Assembly: GCF_029211325.2 (NCBI RefSeq)
Contig: NZ_CP135996.1
Span: 558,001 to 622,000, forward strand
Source of the DNA: Caproicibacterium argilliputei
Lineage (GTDB): Bacteria; Bacillota; Clostridia; Oscillospirales; Acutalibacteraceae
Reading direction: 5' to 3'
DNA length: 64,000 nucleotides
Shown here: one piece after another, positions 18,051-27,001 of the stretch
Layout: each line of letters begins with the position of its first letter
How positions within the stretch are numbered: position 1 is the stretch's first letter
The notes under the pieces: generated by a model
The model's input: the letters and a program-made list of their open reading frames with translations, nothing else
Databases searched by the model: none
Told to the model about the DNA's origin: nothing
Program-made: the position numbers and the translations under genes

Positions 18051-19472
18051 ATGAAAGGCAAAAGGATTCTCGCAGGAATGTTGAGTACCGTACTTCTGAC
18101 TGGCGCATTGGCTGGCTGCGGCGGCACGGGGACGTCATCAGCTGGCGGAACGTCAGCGGGAGGAAGTGTGGCAGCCGATTCAGCTGGTTCGCAGGCGGCT
18201 TCGGGCAAGAAAGTTACCGTTAACTTCTTGTATTGGGCCGATGATGCACAGACGAAAATGGTGAAAGCGTCCTGCCGTGCATATGAAAAGGCGAATCCGG
18301 GCGTGACGATTAAAGAGCAAGCTTTACCTGCAGATGGCACTTTTGATCAGTATATTCAGTCTGCCAAGGAAAAAGGAATGCTGCCTAATGTCAGCTATAT
18401 GGGTGAAGGCGATATTCAAAAATATAATGAAATGGGCCTTTTGGCGGATATTTCAGACATTTTTGAGGATGGAACCGTCAAGGAAAAACTTCCGGCAGTT
18501 ACAGTTCGGGATCCGAAAACAAAAAAGATTATCGCAGTTGGCCTTTCCAATCAGATCAATCTGCTTTATTACAGCAAATCAAAGCTGAAGGATGCGGGGA
18601 TTGCAACGCCGCCGACAGATGTTTCAAAAGCCTGGGATTGGGACACTTTTGTCACGAACTGCAAAAAGCTGACGAAAGATTCCAATGGAAAGACAGCGGC
18701 AGATGCCGGATTTGATCCAAGCCTTGTAGAAAACTATGGATTAGGGTTTAACTGCCTGCGTGAATTTCATTTGTTCTGGGGAATGTATGCAAACGGCGGC
18801 GGTGTTGTTTCTGCAGATGGTACACAATTCCTGATGGATAAAACGGAGTCTATCGAGGGAGTTCAAAAATTTGCAGATTTGATTAACAAGGATCATGTTG
18901 CTTCCTCTGCTACATATAGCTACACCGGCGGTGCGGGCGCAGTTGCAGATGGCATTGCCGCAGGGTATGCAATGATGATCAATGGTTCGTGGGATATTGC
19001 AAATGTGAAGGATAACGATGACATTGGCGTAGGTGTTTTACCGAAGATGAAGAGTGCGGTGACCGTGAATTGCGGCGGACCACTGGTTATTTACAAAACA
19101 GATGACAAAGATGTCCTTGCCGCTTCCAAAAAGTTTTATGCTTACATGGTAGACCCGGAGCAAAATTTGGAACTGGTTAAGAGCGGTGCATGGTTGCCGA
19201 ACCAGTCTGATTGGTACACAGACTCTTCCTTGCTCAGCAAATGGGGTAACGAGTACCCGACAGGTGCCAAAGAAGCGATTCTCAGCTATGTTAACACCAA
19301 AGGTGCAGTTGCCCAGTGGCCCGCCTACTATGTACCGGCTTACAATAAAATGAATGCCACTTTTGAGAAATACATTGATAAAGCATTGACCGGAAAGGAA
19401 ACTGCGAAGCAGGTGTTCAGCGAGTGCATGCCGAAGATTAAGAAAGAGTTTGAGAGCGGTACGGTAGGCTGA
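18051..19472 (+). CDS. ABC importer sugar-binding lipoprotein
   Basis: 473 residues. A lipoprotein signal with lipobox LAGC (Cys about residue 23) is followed by a Gly/Ser-rich linker and a family 1 extracellular solute-binding fold (VNFLYWADDAQTKMVKASCRAYEKANPGV). It would capture an oligosaccharide at the membrane, most likely arabino-oligosaccharides given the neighbouring arabinanase and GH127. It is the first gene of an operon with two permeases; a strong GGGAGG precedes ATG. Confidence 0.9.
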   Translation: MKGKRILAGMLSTVLLTGALAGCGGTGTSSAGGTSAGGSVAADSAGSQAASGKKVTVNFLYWADDAQTKMVKASCRAYEKANPGVTIKEQALPADGTFDQYIQSAKEKGMLPNVSYMGEGDIQKYNEMGLLADISDIFEDGTVKEKLPAVTVRDPKTKKIIAVGLSNQINLLYYSKSKLKDAGIATPPTDVSKAWDWDTFVTNCKKLTKDSNGKTAADAGFDPSLVENYGLGFNCLREFHLFWGMYANGGGVVSADGTQFLMDKTESIEGVQKFADLINKDHVASSATYSYTGGAGAVADGIAAGYAMMINGSWDIANVKDNDDIGVGVLPKMKSAVTVNCGGPLVIYKTDDKDVLAASKKFYAYMVDPEQNLELVKSGAWLPNQSDWYTDSSLLSKWGNEYPTGAKEAILSYVNTKGAVAQWPAYYVPAYNKMNATFEKYIDKALTGKETAKQVFSECMPKIKKEFESGTVG

Positions 19473-19514
19473 CTTTTGAGAACAGCACAGCCTGCAAGGA
19501 AGGAGACATAGACA

Positions 19515-20510
19515 TTGAAGGAACATCGATCATTGAAAACAGAAAAACGGTTCAGCCGTCATACAAAAGAGGCTGTCATTGGTTATCTGTTTGCTGCACC
19601 GGCGATTCTCGGTTTTTTGCTGCTTACCCTTTACCCCATGCTGGCCAGCCTTTACTATAGTTTTAACGATATTATAACTGCACAGGGTGCTACGACTTAT
19701 CAATGGGTCGGCCTGCAGAATTATAAGAATATCCTTACAGATCCAATTGTCGGGGTAGATTTCCGCAAGTCATTGTCGGTAACGTTGTTTTATGCGGTTG
19801 TCAATGTGGTTCTCGTGATTCTGTTCTGTCTTGCTTGCGCACTGCTGCTGAATCGAAAGTTCCGTGGGCGCAATCTGCTGCGTGGTCTGTATTTTCTACC
19901 CTCTGTCATCCCGATGGTTGCAACCGGTATTGTTTGGAAAATGCTTTTGCAAAATCAGGCGCAGGGAGGTCTTGTTAATTGGTTCCTTCTAAAACTCATG
20001 AAAGTACATCCTGTGGACTTTATTAACTCTCCGGAAATTTTTACTACTCTATTTCTTATGAGCTTATGGACCTGTGGCGGGACCACCGTGGTTCTCATTG
20101 CTGCGTTGCAGGATGTCCCCAAAGATCAGTTGGAATCCATCGAAATTGACGGAGGAAATGCCTGGCACAAATTCGTAAAAGTTACGTTTCCTACCATTAA
20201 GCCAATTCTGTTTTTTCAGATGATCATGTGCATGATGACTTCTATCCAAATTTATACACAAAGCGTTGTCTTTTCTCGCAACGGTTCGCCGGACCATTTG
20301 ACGTATTTTATTAACGTAATGATTTATGACCATGCATTTGTGCAAAATAATATGCGTGGGCAGGCTGCTGCTGAAGCCTGGATGGTATTTCTGGTCATTC
20401 TCGCGATTACGCTTGTACTGTTTTCCGCAGAAGGTGTTTTTCATAAGGATGATTCCGCCGGTACAGCAAGGGCAAGGAAACGTGCAAGGAAGGAGGCCGG
20501 CAGAAAATGA
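19515..20510 (+). CDS. Carbohydrate ABC importer permease (MalF/UgpA-type)
   Basis: 331 residues with six membrane helices. The EAA loop that contacts the ATPase is visible as LESIEIDGGNAWHKFVKVTFPTIKP. It starts at TTG 19515, with AAGGAGG about ten bases upstream; no ATG fits the conserved beginning. It lies 42 bases after the binding-protein gene and overlaps the next permease by four bases. No ATPase gene is present, so a shared MsmX-like ATPase encoded elsewhere is expected. Confidence 0.92.
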   Translation: MKEHRSLKTEKRFSRHTKEAVIGYLFAAPAILGFLLLTLYPMLASLYYSFNDIITAQGATTYQWVGLQNYKNILTDPIVGVDFRKSLSVTLFYAVVNVVLVILFCLACALLLNRKFRGRNLLRGLYFLPSVIPMVATGIVWKMLLQNQAQGGLVNWFLLKLMKVHPVDFINSPEIFTTLFLMSLWTCGGTTVVLIAALQDVPKDQLESIEIDGGNAWHKFVKVTFPTIKPILFFQMIMCMMTSIQIYTQSVVFSRNGSPDHLTYFINVMIYDHAFVQNNMRGQAAAEAWMVFLVILAITLVLFSAEGVFHKDDSAGTARARKRARKEAGRK

Positions 20511-21385
20511 GACAACAGGAAAAAGGAATTGCCTGCAGTGGTGTAAGTGCTAAAAAGAGAAAAAAGGCGTGGAATGCACTGTTCATTGTTTTGGCAGTAG
20601 GGATTGGCGTGGCGATTGCCTTCCCCTTGTTTTGGCTGATCAGGAGTTCCTTTGTTACGAAAGCAGAGCTTTTTGCGCGGCCGCCGGTTTTTTGGCCGAA
20701 AGAAATGCAGTTTGAAAATTTTTCAAAGGGTGTCCTGCGTATCAATTTTCTGCAGCAGCTTTGGAATTCGGTTTCAATCGCGGTTCCGTATGTGGCAGGG
20801 ACAGTAGTTACCTGCGCACTGTCTGGTTATGCCTTTGCTAGGTTGCGTTTTCCGCTGCGCAGGATGTGGTTTGCGTTGGTTATCTCTTCTATGATGCTGC
20901 CGAGTGTTGTTACTTTGCTGCCGCAGGTGCGGTTGTATAGTGCTTTGGGAATCGCCAACAGATGGGCATTGATTGTGCCAGCCTTTCTCTGTGCCGGCGG
21001 CAACGCATATTTTGTCTATCTGCTGCGTCAGTTCTTTACAACAATTCCAAAAGAACTGGACGAAGCAGCTAGTATTGACGGTGCGGGTCATGTGCGTACG
21101 TTTCTCAGCATTATGGTTCCACTGGTAAAGCCGGCATTGATTGTGGTGGGGCTGTTCAGCTTTATTAACTGTTGGAACGAAATTTTTTACTCGACCATCT
21201 ACCTGCAAAGTGAGGAGCAATACACACTTCCGCTTGGGTTGCTGATGGTCCAGGGAATCAAAACGCCCAATTATGAGCAGGTGATGGCGCTGACGGTATT
21301 GGTCAGTTTACCGTGCTTGGTGTTTTTCTTCATCGGGAACCGGTATTTTGTTGAAGGAATTTCAACTGGTGCGGTGAAAGGTTAG
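20507..21385 (+). CDS. Carbohydrate ABC importer permease (MalG/UgpE-type)
   Basis: 292 residues with six membrane helices. The EAA loop reads LDEAASIDGAGHVRTFLSIMVPLVKPAL, and the C-terminus GNRYFVEGISTGAVKG is typical of MalG-type subunits. The start ATG overlaps the preceding stop (ATGA), so the two permeases are translationally coupled. It ends the importer operon, before a terminator shared with the convergent lacI gene. Confidence 0.93.
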   Translation: MRQQEKGIACSGVSAKKRKKAWNALFIVLAVGIGVAIAFPLFWLIRSSFVTKAELFARPPVFWPKEMQFENFSKGVLRINFLQQLWNSVSIAVPYVAGTVVTCALSGYAFARLRFPLRRMWFALVISSMMLPSVVTLLPQVRLYSALGIANRWALIVPAFLCAGGNAYFVYLLRQFFTTIPKELDEAASIDGAGHVRTFLSIMVPLVKPALIVVGLFSFINCWNEIFYSTIYLQSEEQYTLPLGLLMVQGIKTPNYEQVMALTVLVSLPCLVFFFIGNRYFVEGISTGAVKG

Positions 21386-21418
21386 GAGCCTTTTCGAACG
21401 GTCGTTATGTATGCATAA

Positions 21419-21468
21419 AACACCCCATTTGCTTATACAGTAACATTTACTGAAGCCAATGGGGTGTT
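21419..21468. terminator. Bidirectional terminator between importer and lacI
   Basis: 11-bp arms AACACCCCATT and AATGGGGTGTT (21419-21429, 21458-21468) between convergent genes. T-rich sequence follows on the minus strand (TTTTATG). Confidence 0.8.
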
Positions 21469-21483
21469 CTTCATCACAAAGAA

Positions 21484-22527
21484 TCACTTAGCAGGATTTG
21501 GGCACGGCCCAATAGATTCGCGTTCCAGCAGCGTACATGGCAAACGGGTAATCTCGGTATCGACTGGCTTTTCGCCGATTGCCTCGGTCAGAAGGCGTGT
21601 GCAGGTTTGGCCGATTTCTTCCAAAGGAAGATTGACCGTGGTGAGGGAAGGGGTACAGTCTGCGCTGACGTCGCGGTTATCAAAGCCGGCAACGGAAATA
21701 TCCGTACCGATTTTCAGCGTATGCCGGGCACAGTATTCATAAACACCACAGGCCATTTCATCATTGAATGCGAAAACGGCGGTTACACCTGTCTGAATCA
21801 GCACTTCTGCCGCGGCAACGCCGGAACTGCGGGTCCAGTCCCCATATTGTACCAATCCGGGGTTAAAAAGAATGCCGTTTTCAAACAGTGCGCGTTGATA
21901 TCCCTTTAAGCGTTCCAATGTGTGAAAGCTGTCCAGTGGGCCGCAGATAGCGCCAATCTTTTGGTGACCCTTTTGAATCATCAGCGTTGTAAGGTTGTAA
22001 GCTGCGTTTTCATCATCATAGATTACAGCGGGATATTTTTGCCCTTTGGGGTAGCAGTAGGCGTAAATGATGGGAACCGTAATTCTGGTGGGCAGATACA
22101 CTAGCTTTCGGCAGTGATAACCGACGTAGACAATCCCCTCTACCTGATGAGAAAGCATATGTTCCACCATTTTGTCTAAAAGCTGCTGGTGCTTCTGCGT
22201 GTCGGTGAAATCATTGTGGTAGCGTTTGTAAAGGCGCATATTCCCCAAAATGATTTCCATGCCCATGGCTTCACAGGCGGCATCCACACCGTCGACGATT
22301 TCGGGTGTGTTGAACACAGTCAGGTCTTCTGTGATAATACCAATGGTGTTGCTTTGCTGATTTTTCAGCCGCTTTGCCAGCAGATTCGGTGTGTAGTGCA
22401 TCCGCTGTGCTGTTTCCAAAATTTCGCGAGCTTTTGCCTCGCTTGCGCCGCCTTTTCCGTTGAGCACATTGGAAACCGTTGCGGCGGAAACATGCGTACA
22501 TTCTGCAATTTTCTTGATCGTTGTCAT
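21484..22527 (-). CDS. LacI-family transcriptional regulator of the arabinan locus
   Basis: 347 residues: an N-terminal LacI helix-turn-helix (TIKKIAECTHVSAATVSNVLNGK) with hinge helix and a periplasmic-binding-protein-like sensor domain. The chosen start is ATG 22527 after GTGAGG; an earlier in-frame ATG at 22539 lies within the binding-site region. It would repress the surrounding arabinan genes and release on binding a sugar. Its own upstream region has a TAAACGTTTA-like site (22556-22570), consistent with autoregulation. Confidence 0.92.
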   Translation of the reverse strand: MTTIKKIAECTHVSAATVSNVLNGKGGASEAKAREILETAQRMHYTPNLLAKRLKNQQSNTIGIITEDLTVFNTPEIVDGVDAACEAMGMEIILGNMRLYKRYHNDFTDTQKHQQLLDKMVEHMLSHQVEGIVYVGYHCRKLVYLPTRITVPIIYAYCYPKGQKYPAVIYDDENAAYNLTTLMIQKGHQKIGAICGPLDSFHTLERLKGYQRALFENGILFNPGLVQYGDWTRSSGVAAAEVLIQTGVTAVFAFNDEMACGVYEYCARHTLKIGTDISVAGFDNRDVSADCTPSLTTVNLPLEEIGQTCTRLLTEAIGEKPVDTEITRLPCTLLERESIGPCPNPAK

Positions 22528-22555
22528 ATGCATCCTCACTTTTTAGGGAAATGTG

Positions 22556-22676
22556 TTATACGTTTAATAGAAAAAGAAAAAACAAAATCTATCAGCCTTT
22601 CCGTTAATCAGTATCATATCACATTTATCCAGAAAAGAAAATGGCTTCTGCAATACTTAAAGAAAATAAACGTTTA
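22556..22676. promoter_or_regulatory. Two LacI-type operator candidates
   Basis: A near-palindrome TTATACGTTTAATA (22557-22570) is close to the lacI start, and a perfect palindrome TAAACGTTTA lies at 22667-22676, in the gap between lacI and the GH127 gene. Spacing of about 106 bp would allow looping. A TATAAT box at 22783-22788 may be the -10 box of the GH127 gene. Confidence 0.6.
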
Positions 22677-22874
22677 GTTTAAAGCAAGGGAGGTGAGCTG
22701 CTGTGTGTGATTTTCAAATTCACTTTTTGAATCTGCCAATAAAATAGAGAAAACGGGGCTTTTCTAAAGGATTTAAGTATGGTATAATCATAAAAACCAA
22801 GAAATTCTATGTGCAAGCGGTGACACAAAATCATAAAACGATTAAGTGATTTGCACCGCAGAAAGGAATACAGA

Positions 22875-24821
22875 ATGAAGTGGAACGCTTTATATGCACT
22901 GCCGCTCAGCAGCATTCACATTGATGACGGCTACTGGAACCGATACATCCGGTTGGTGCCAGAGCGCATCATCCCCTACCAGTGGGAGGTCTTGAACGAC
23001 CGTGTCAAAGATGCGGCGCCGAGCTACTGTCTGCAGAATTTTAAAATTGCGGCGGGAGAAATCGCCGGCGAACGAAAAGGCGCCGTGTTTCAGGACTCGG
23101 ATGTCGGCAAATGGCTGGAAGCAGTGGCGTACAGCCTGCAGTCCGTGCCGGACCCGAAGCTGGAAACCATTGCAGATGAGGTGATTAACCTGATCGGTCG
23201 CGCCCAGTGCGAGGACGGTTACATCAACACTTACTTTACATTAAAGGAAAACGGACGCCGCTGGCGCAACCTGACCATGGGTCACGAACTGTACACGGCG
23301 GGGCATTTGATAGAAGCAGCGGTGGCCTATTACCAGGCGACCGGCAAGGACGCTTTTCTGAAGATTATGTGCCGCTTTGCGGACTTGATTTGCGAAACGT
23401 TCGGCCCAGCAAAAAATCAGTGCCATGGTTGCCCCGGACATGAAGAAATTGAACTGGCGCTGGTGAAACTCTATGGGGTAACAAAGGAAAGGCGCTATCT
23501 GGAAATGGCACGTTATTTTGTGGAGGTGCGCGGCGCAAAGCCAAATTCTTTCTTGACAGAAATGGCAGAAAGAGATTTTCATGAGGTCTACAACGAAAAA
23601 ACATTCTTCTTTCCGGCGTATTCCCAGTCTGACAAACCAGTGCGGGAACAAACGAAAGCGGAGGGGCACGCGGTGCGTGCGGTTTATCTGTACTGCGCCA
23701 TGGCAGACCTTGCAGCGGCCTATCAGGATGACGGCCTGCTGGAAAGCTGTAAAACCCTGTGGAACGACATGGTGAACCGGCAGATGTACATTACGGGCAG
23801 CATCGGCTCCTGTGCGGATTACGAGGGTTTCACAGTGGACTATGACCTGCCGAACGACACCAATTACAGTGAAACCTGTGCTTCCATCGGCCTTGCGCTG
23901 TTTGGCCTGCGCATGAGCCGCGTTACGGGAGAGGCAAAGTATCTGGACGTTGTGGAGCGTGCACTGTACAATACCGTCCGCGCGGGCATTTCACAGGAAG
24001 GCGACCGGTATTTTTACGTGAATCCGCTGGAAGTTTGGCCGGAAAACTGCCTGCCGCATTCCGCGCACAAGCACGTAAATCCTGTTCGGCAGAAGTGGTT
24101 TGATGTTGCCTGCTGTCCCACCAATGTGGCGCGGACGCTGACCTCTCTGGGACAGTATCTGTATTCGGTTTCCGACAGCAGTGTTTACTTGAATCTGTTC
24201 ATGGCAAACCATACGGAGGTAACCGTTGCAGAAGTGCCGGTTTCGCTGGATCTTGCCTGCGACTTTCCGGTCAGCGGTAACCTGACACTGCATGTCAGCG
24301 CACAGCAGGCGGTCGCGTTTGCACTGCGGATTCGTGTGCCCGGCTATGCAACAAACTTCCGGATATCTGTCAACGGGCAGGAGCAGCTGCTTTGTATCGA
24401 AAAGGGCTTTGCGGTGCTGGAACGCACTTGGGGCGTCGATACGGTCGAGGTTTCATTTGGCATGGAGGCAAAACTAGTCAGCGCCAATCCACGGGTGCGC
24501 GCGGATATCGGCAGGGTTGCGCTGGTCAGGGGACCGGAGGTGTTTTGCCTGGAGGAAACCGACAACGGAAAAAACCTTGCGTCTGTTTTCGTAAGCCGTG
24601 AGGCAGCCCTTGAAACGGCGTTCGCTCCGGACATCTGCGGCGGCGTCAACACAGTTTCCTTTGCGGGTGAGCAACTCGTGGAGGAGGATTGGGACGCGGA
24701 CACCCTGTACAGTGACCGTCCGCTAATTTACCGGCCGGTTCAGCTGAAAGCGGTTCCCTATGCTTGTTGGGGCAACCGGAAACCCGGCGAAATGCTGGTT
24801 TGGATGCACGCAAAAGAGTAA
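22875..24821 (+). CDS. GH127 beta-L-arabinofuranosidase
   Basis: 648 residues, no signal peptide, so cytoplasmic. It removes beta-linked L-arabinofuranose from imported glycans. GH127 residues known from HypBA1 are visible: YSETCAS (acid/base and zinc ligands Glu and Cys) and the pair of cysteines in VACCPTNVARTL, one of which is the unusual cysteine nucleophile. GHELYTAGHLIEAAVAYY marks the helical barrel. The start is ATG 22875 after AGAAAGG. It has its own terminator and probably responds to the divergent LacI protein. Confidence 0.95.
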   Translation: MKWNALYALPLSSIHIDDGYWNRYIRLVPERIIPYQWEVLNDRVKDAAPSYCLQNFKIAAGEIAGERKGAVFQDSDVGKWLEAVAYSLQSVPDPKLETIADEVINLIGRAQCEDGYINTYFTLKENGRRWRNLTMGHELYTAGHLIEAAVAYYQATGKDAFLKIMCRFADLICETFGPAKNQCHGCPGHEEIELALVKLYGVTKERRYLEMARYFVEVRGAKPNSFLTEMAERDFHEVYNEKTFFFPAYSQSDKPVREQTKAEGHAVRAVYLYCAMADLAAAYQDDGLLESCKTLWNDMVNRQMYITGSIGSCADYEGFTVDYDLPNDTNYSETCASIGLALFGLRMSRVTGEAKYLDVVERALYNTVRAGISQEGDRYFYVNPLEVWPENCLPHSAHKHVNPVRQKWFDVACCPTNVARTLTSLGQYLYSVSDSSVYLNLFMANHTEVTVAEVPVSLDLACDFPVSGNLTLHVSAQQAVAFALRIRVPGYATNFRISVNGQEQLLCIEKGFAVLERTWGVDTVEVSFGMEAKLVSANPRVRADIGRVALVRGPEVFCLEETDNGKNLASVFVSREAALETAFAPDICGGVNTVSFAGEQLVEEDWDADTLYSDRPLIYRPVQLKAVPYACWGNRKPGEMLVWMHAKE

Positions 24822-24825
24822 AGGC

Positions 24826-24866
24826 ACAGCGGCAAAGAGGGAACGAGCGCTCTGCCGCTGTTTTTG
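24826..24866 (+). terminator. Terminator of the GH127 gene
   Basis: Arms ACAGCGGCA (24826-24834) and TGCCGCTGT (24853-24861) followed by TTTTTG. Confidence 0.85.
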
Positions 24867-25168
24867 TGTACAGACAGTGTAAAAAGGACGAAATATAGGT
24901 ATGACGGGGTGGCATAGGGAAGTTTCTACTTCTTTAGGATTGGCACAAGATATTTCGTATCCTGTGCCTTTTCCAGTGTTACGGCATCAGACGGGAGTAT
25001 CCCAAATTATGTGTAAACCACAAACGCGGGTGCAAAATGGAGCGAAAATAAGATGTGGCGGCAGCGGCTTTGTCCGATGCTGCCATGTCTGCAATGTAAC
25101 AGCAGATGCACGGGAAATCAAGGGTGGCAAAGCCGTTTATTTACCCTTGACGTCCTGCGTAAATGCTG
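24867..25168. other. Gene-free left edge of the mobile island
   Basis: About 300 bp between the GH127 terminator and the transposase relic. The longest open frame (from 24901) has no family resemblance and overlaps the antisense of the transposase, so I do not call it a gene. No attachment-site duplicate of the tRNA-Gln fragment at 45672-45719 was noticed here. Confidence 0.5.
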
Positions 25169-25722
25169 TTAATCGGGCATGCGATCGGCGAAAAACACCG
25201 TCAATTGTGCATGGATCATGCTCCGGTCCTGCCGGCGGACGGTCCACTTTTTTGTAATGTCCACCATCGCCAGATACAGCATTTTGAACAGGCTGTCGTC
25301 CGTCGGGAAAACCGATTTCGCCTTTGTCACCTTGCGGAGCTGACGGTTGAAGCCCTCAATAGAGTTCGTCGTGTAAATCAGCCTGCGCACCTCCTGAGGA
25401 TACTTAAAATAGGTGCTCAGATTTGGCCGGTTTTCCTGCCACGAGGCAGAAATCTTGGGATGTTTCTCGTCCTAATGCTCAGAAAAAATGTTCAGGGCTT
25501 CCAGAGCGGACGGCTCGTCTACAGCGGCATAAACCGCCTTCAGGTCGGCCATCAGGGCTTTCCGATCTTTGGAGAAAACATATTTCGTGGAATTGCGGAT
25601 TTGATGGATCACGCAGTTCTGAACCTCTGTTTTCGGAAAGACTGCCTCAATTGCTGCGGAAAAACCGGACAGGTTGTCCGTGCAGGCAATGAAGATATCT
25701 TCTACGCCGTGGTTCCTGACCG
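25169..25722 (-). pseudogene. IS256-family transposase, C-terminal fragment with amber codon
   Basis: The translated remnant carries the IS256/MULE C-terminal region: GVEDIFIACTDNLSGF, CVIHQIRNSTKYV, then IYTTNSIEGFNRQLRKVTK. A TAG at 25472-25474 interrupts the frame where relatives have Trp (EH-stop-DEKHPKIS for E-K-W-DEK), a likely TGG to TAG change. The N-terminal half is absent; at about 25722 the sequence passes into a recombinase relic. Non-functional. Confidence 0.88.
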
Positions 25723-25992
25723 ATAATACTCGTAAACCGTGGGTGTTTGTACCTGCTGTTCTCGAAGTTTCTTTGCAATCAGAGCGGGGCCAAGTCCGCC
25801 TGCACACTATCCAAAAATCTGTTTGACAATGGGTGCAGTTATTTCATCAGGGATAATCTGTTTCGGATTATTTGGGCCTTTGATGTAGCCGTAGGGTGCT
25901 CTGGTAGAAAGTCGTTCTCCACGTTCAGCCTTAGCTCGATTTACAATGCGGATTTTCTTGCTGGTTTCCCAGCAATGGAACTCGTTGAACAT
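25723..25992 (-). pseudogene. Serine recombinase (resolvase/integrase) internal fragment
   Basis: A piece of a large serine recombinase: FHCWETSKKIRIVNRAKAERGE, then PYGYIKGP and EITAPIVKQIFG, followed after a TAG (25807-25809) by the continuing match CAGGLGPALIAKKL and TPTVYEYY. Catalytic N-terminus and C-terminal coil are missing. It is probably what is left of the integrase of the element whose parA/parB and surface genes lie downstream, later truncated together with the IS256 piece. Confidence 0.8.
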
Positions 25993-26125
25993 GCGTTATT
26001 TGGGAAGGTGAAAACGAAAAGGCAAAAGCTCAGTATTCATGCGGGTTTGCGGCGAAGTGGCTCTCGGCCAAACTCTCTCTCAAACCTGAAAAACCCGGCT
26101 GAATGACGAATTGCATATCATTTTA

Positions 26126-26155
26126 GGACGTTCCTGCTTATGGAACGTCCTTTTT
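26126..26155 (+). terminator. Terminator upstream of parA
   Basis: Perfect arms GGACGTTCC / GGAACGTCC (26126-26134, 26142-26150) and a T5 run. The gene it once terminated has been deleted; only relics lie upstream. Confidence 0.85.
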
Positions 26156-26182
26156 CTATTTCAGCGGGAGGTGAAAAATCAC

Positions 26183-27001
26183 ATGACCAATGTAATTGCC
26201 GTTGCCAACCAAAAAGGCGGCGTCGGCAAGACAACGACCTGTGCCAATCTTGGCATCGGGCTGGCGCAGGAAGGAAAAAAGGTGCTTTTGGTGGACAGCG
26301 ATCCGCAAGGCTCCCTGTCCATCAGCCTGGGTAATCCCCAGCCCGACCAACTGCCCGTGACGCTGGCGACGATCATGAGCAAGGTGCTGAACGAAGAACC
26401 CATCGACCCCAGCGAGGGCCTTTTGCATCATGACGAAGGTATTGACCTAATGCCCGCCAATATTGAGCTTTCCGGCATGGAGGTTTCGCTTGTCAACGCC
26501 ATGAGCCGTGAGAAAATCCTGAAGCAATATCTGGACGGCGTGAAGCGTCAGTACGACTATGTGCTGCTGGACTGTATGCCCTCGCTGGGAATGCTCACTG
26601 TCAACGCGCTGGCTGCGGCCGACAGCGTACTCATTCCAGTTCAGGCACAGTACCTGTCGGCCAAAGGCCTCGAACAGCTTTTGCAAACGGTTAATAAGGT
26701 ACGCCGGCAGATCAATCCCAAGCTCAAAATCGACGGTATCCTGCTGACGATGGTGGACTGCCGTACCAACTACGCCAAGGAAATTAGCGCTCTGCTGCGG
26801 GATACTTACGGCTCAAAGCTGAAAGTGTTCGACGTGGAGATTCCTCATTCCGTCCGCGCCGCCGAAATCAGCGCGGAGGGCAGGAGCATTTTCGCCCACG
26901 ACCCGAAGGGCAAGGTTGCCGAGGCATACCGGGAGCTGACGAAGGAGGTGTTAAAGATTGAAAAGCAGCGCCAAAAACATAAGTCTGAACAGCTACGATG
27001 A
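26183..27001 (+). CDS. parA: ParA-family partition ATPase
   Basis: 272 residues with the deviant Walker A motif KGGVGKT (residues 11-17) and DSDPQGSLS. The switch region is YDYVLLDCMPSLG. It would act with ParB to segregate or stabilise an integrative or plasmid-like element. The start ATG 26183 follows GGGAGGTG. The parB frame begins inside its last 44 bases. The family is common on conjugative elements of gut clostridia, and no chromosomal rep or oriC genes are nearby. Confidence 0.93.
   Translation: MTNVIAVANQKGGVGKTTTCANLGIGLAQEGKKVLLVDSDPQGSLSISLGNPQPDQLPVTLATIMSKVLNEEPIDPSEGLLHHDEGIDLMPANIELSGMEVSLVNAMSREKILKQYLDGVKRQYDYVLLDCMPSLGMLTVNALAAADSVLIPVQAQYLSAKGLEQLLQTVNKVRRQINPKLKIDGILLTMVDCRTNYAKEISALLRDTYGSKLKVFDVEIPHSVRAAEISAEGRSIFAHDPKGKVAEAYRELTKEVLKIEKQRQKHKSEQLR

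Noticed and set aside
24901..25257. 118-codon open frame left of the transposase relic
   Set aside because: No family resemblance, poor start context, and its end is antisense to the IS256 relic.
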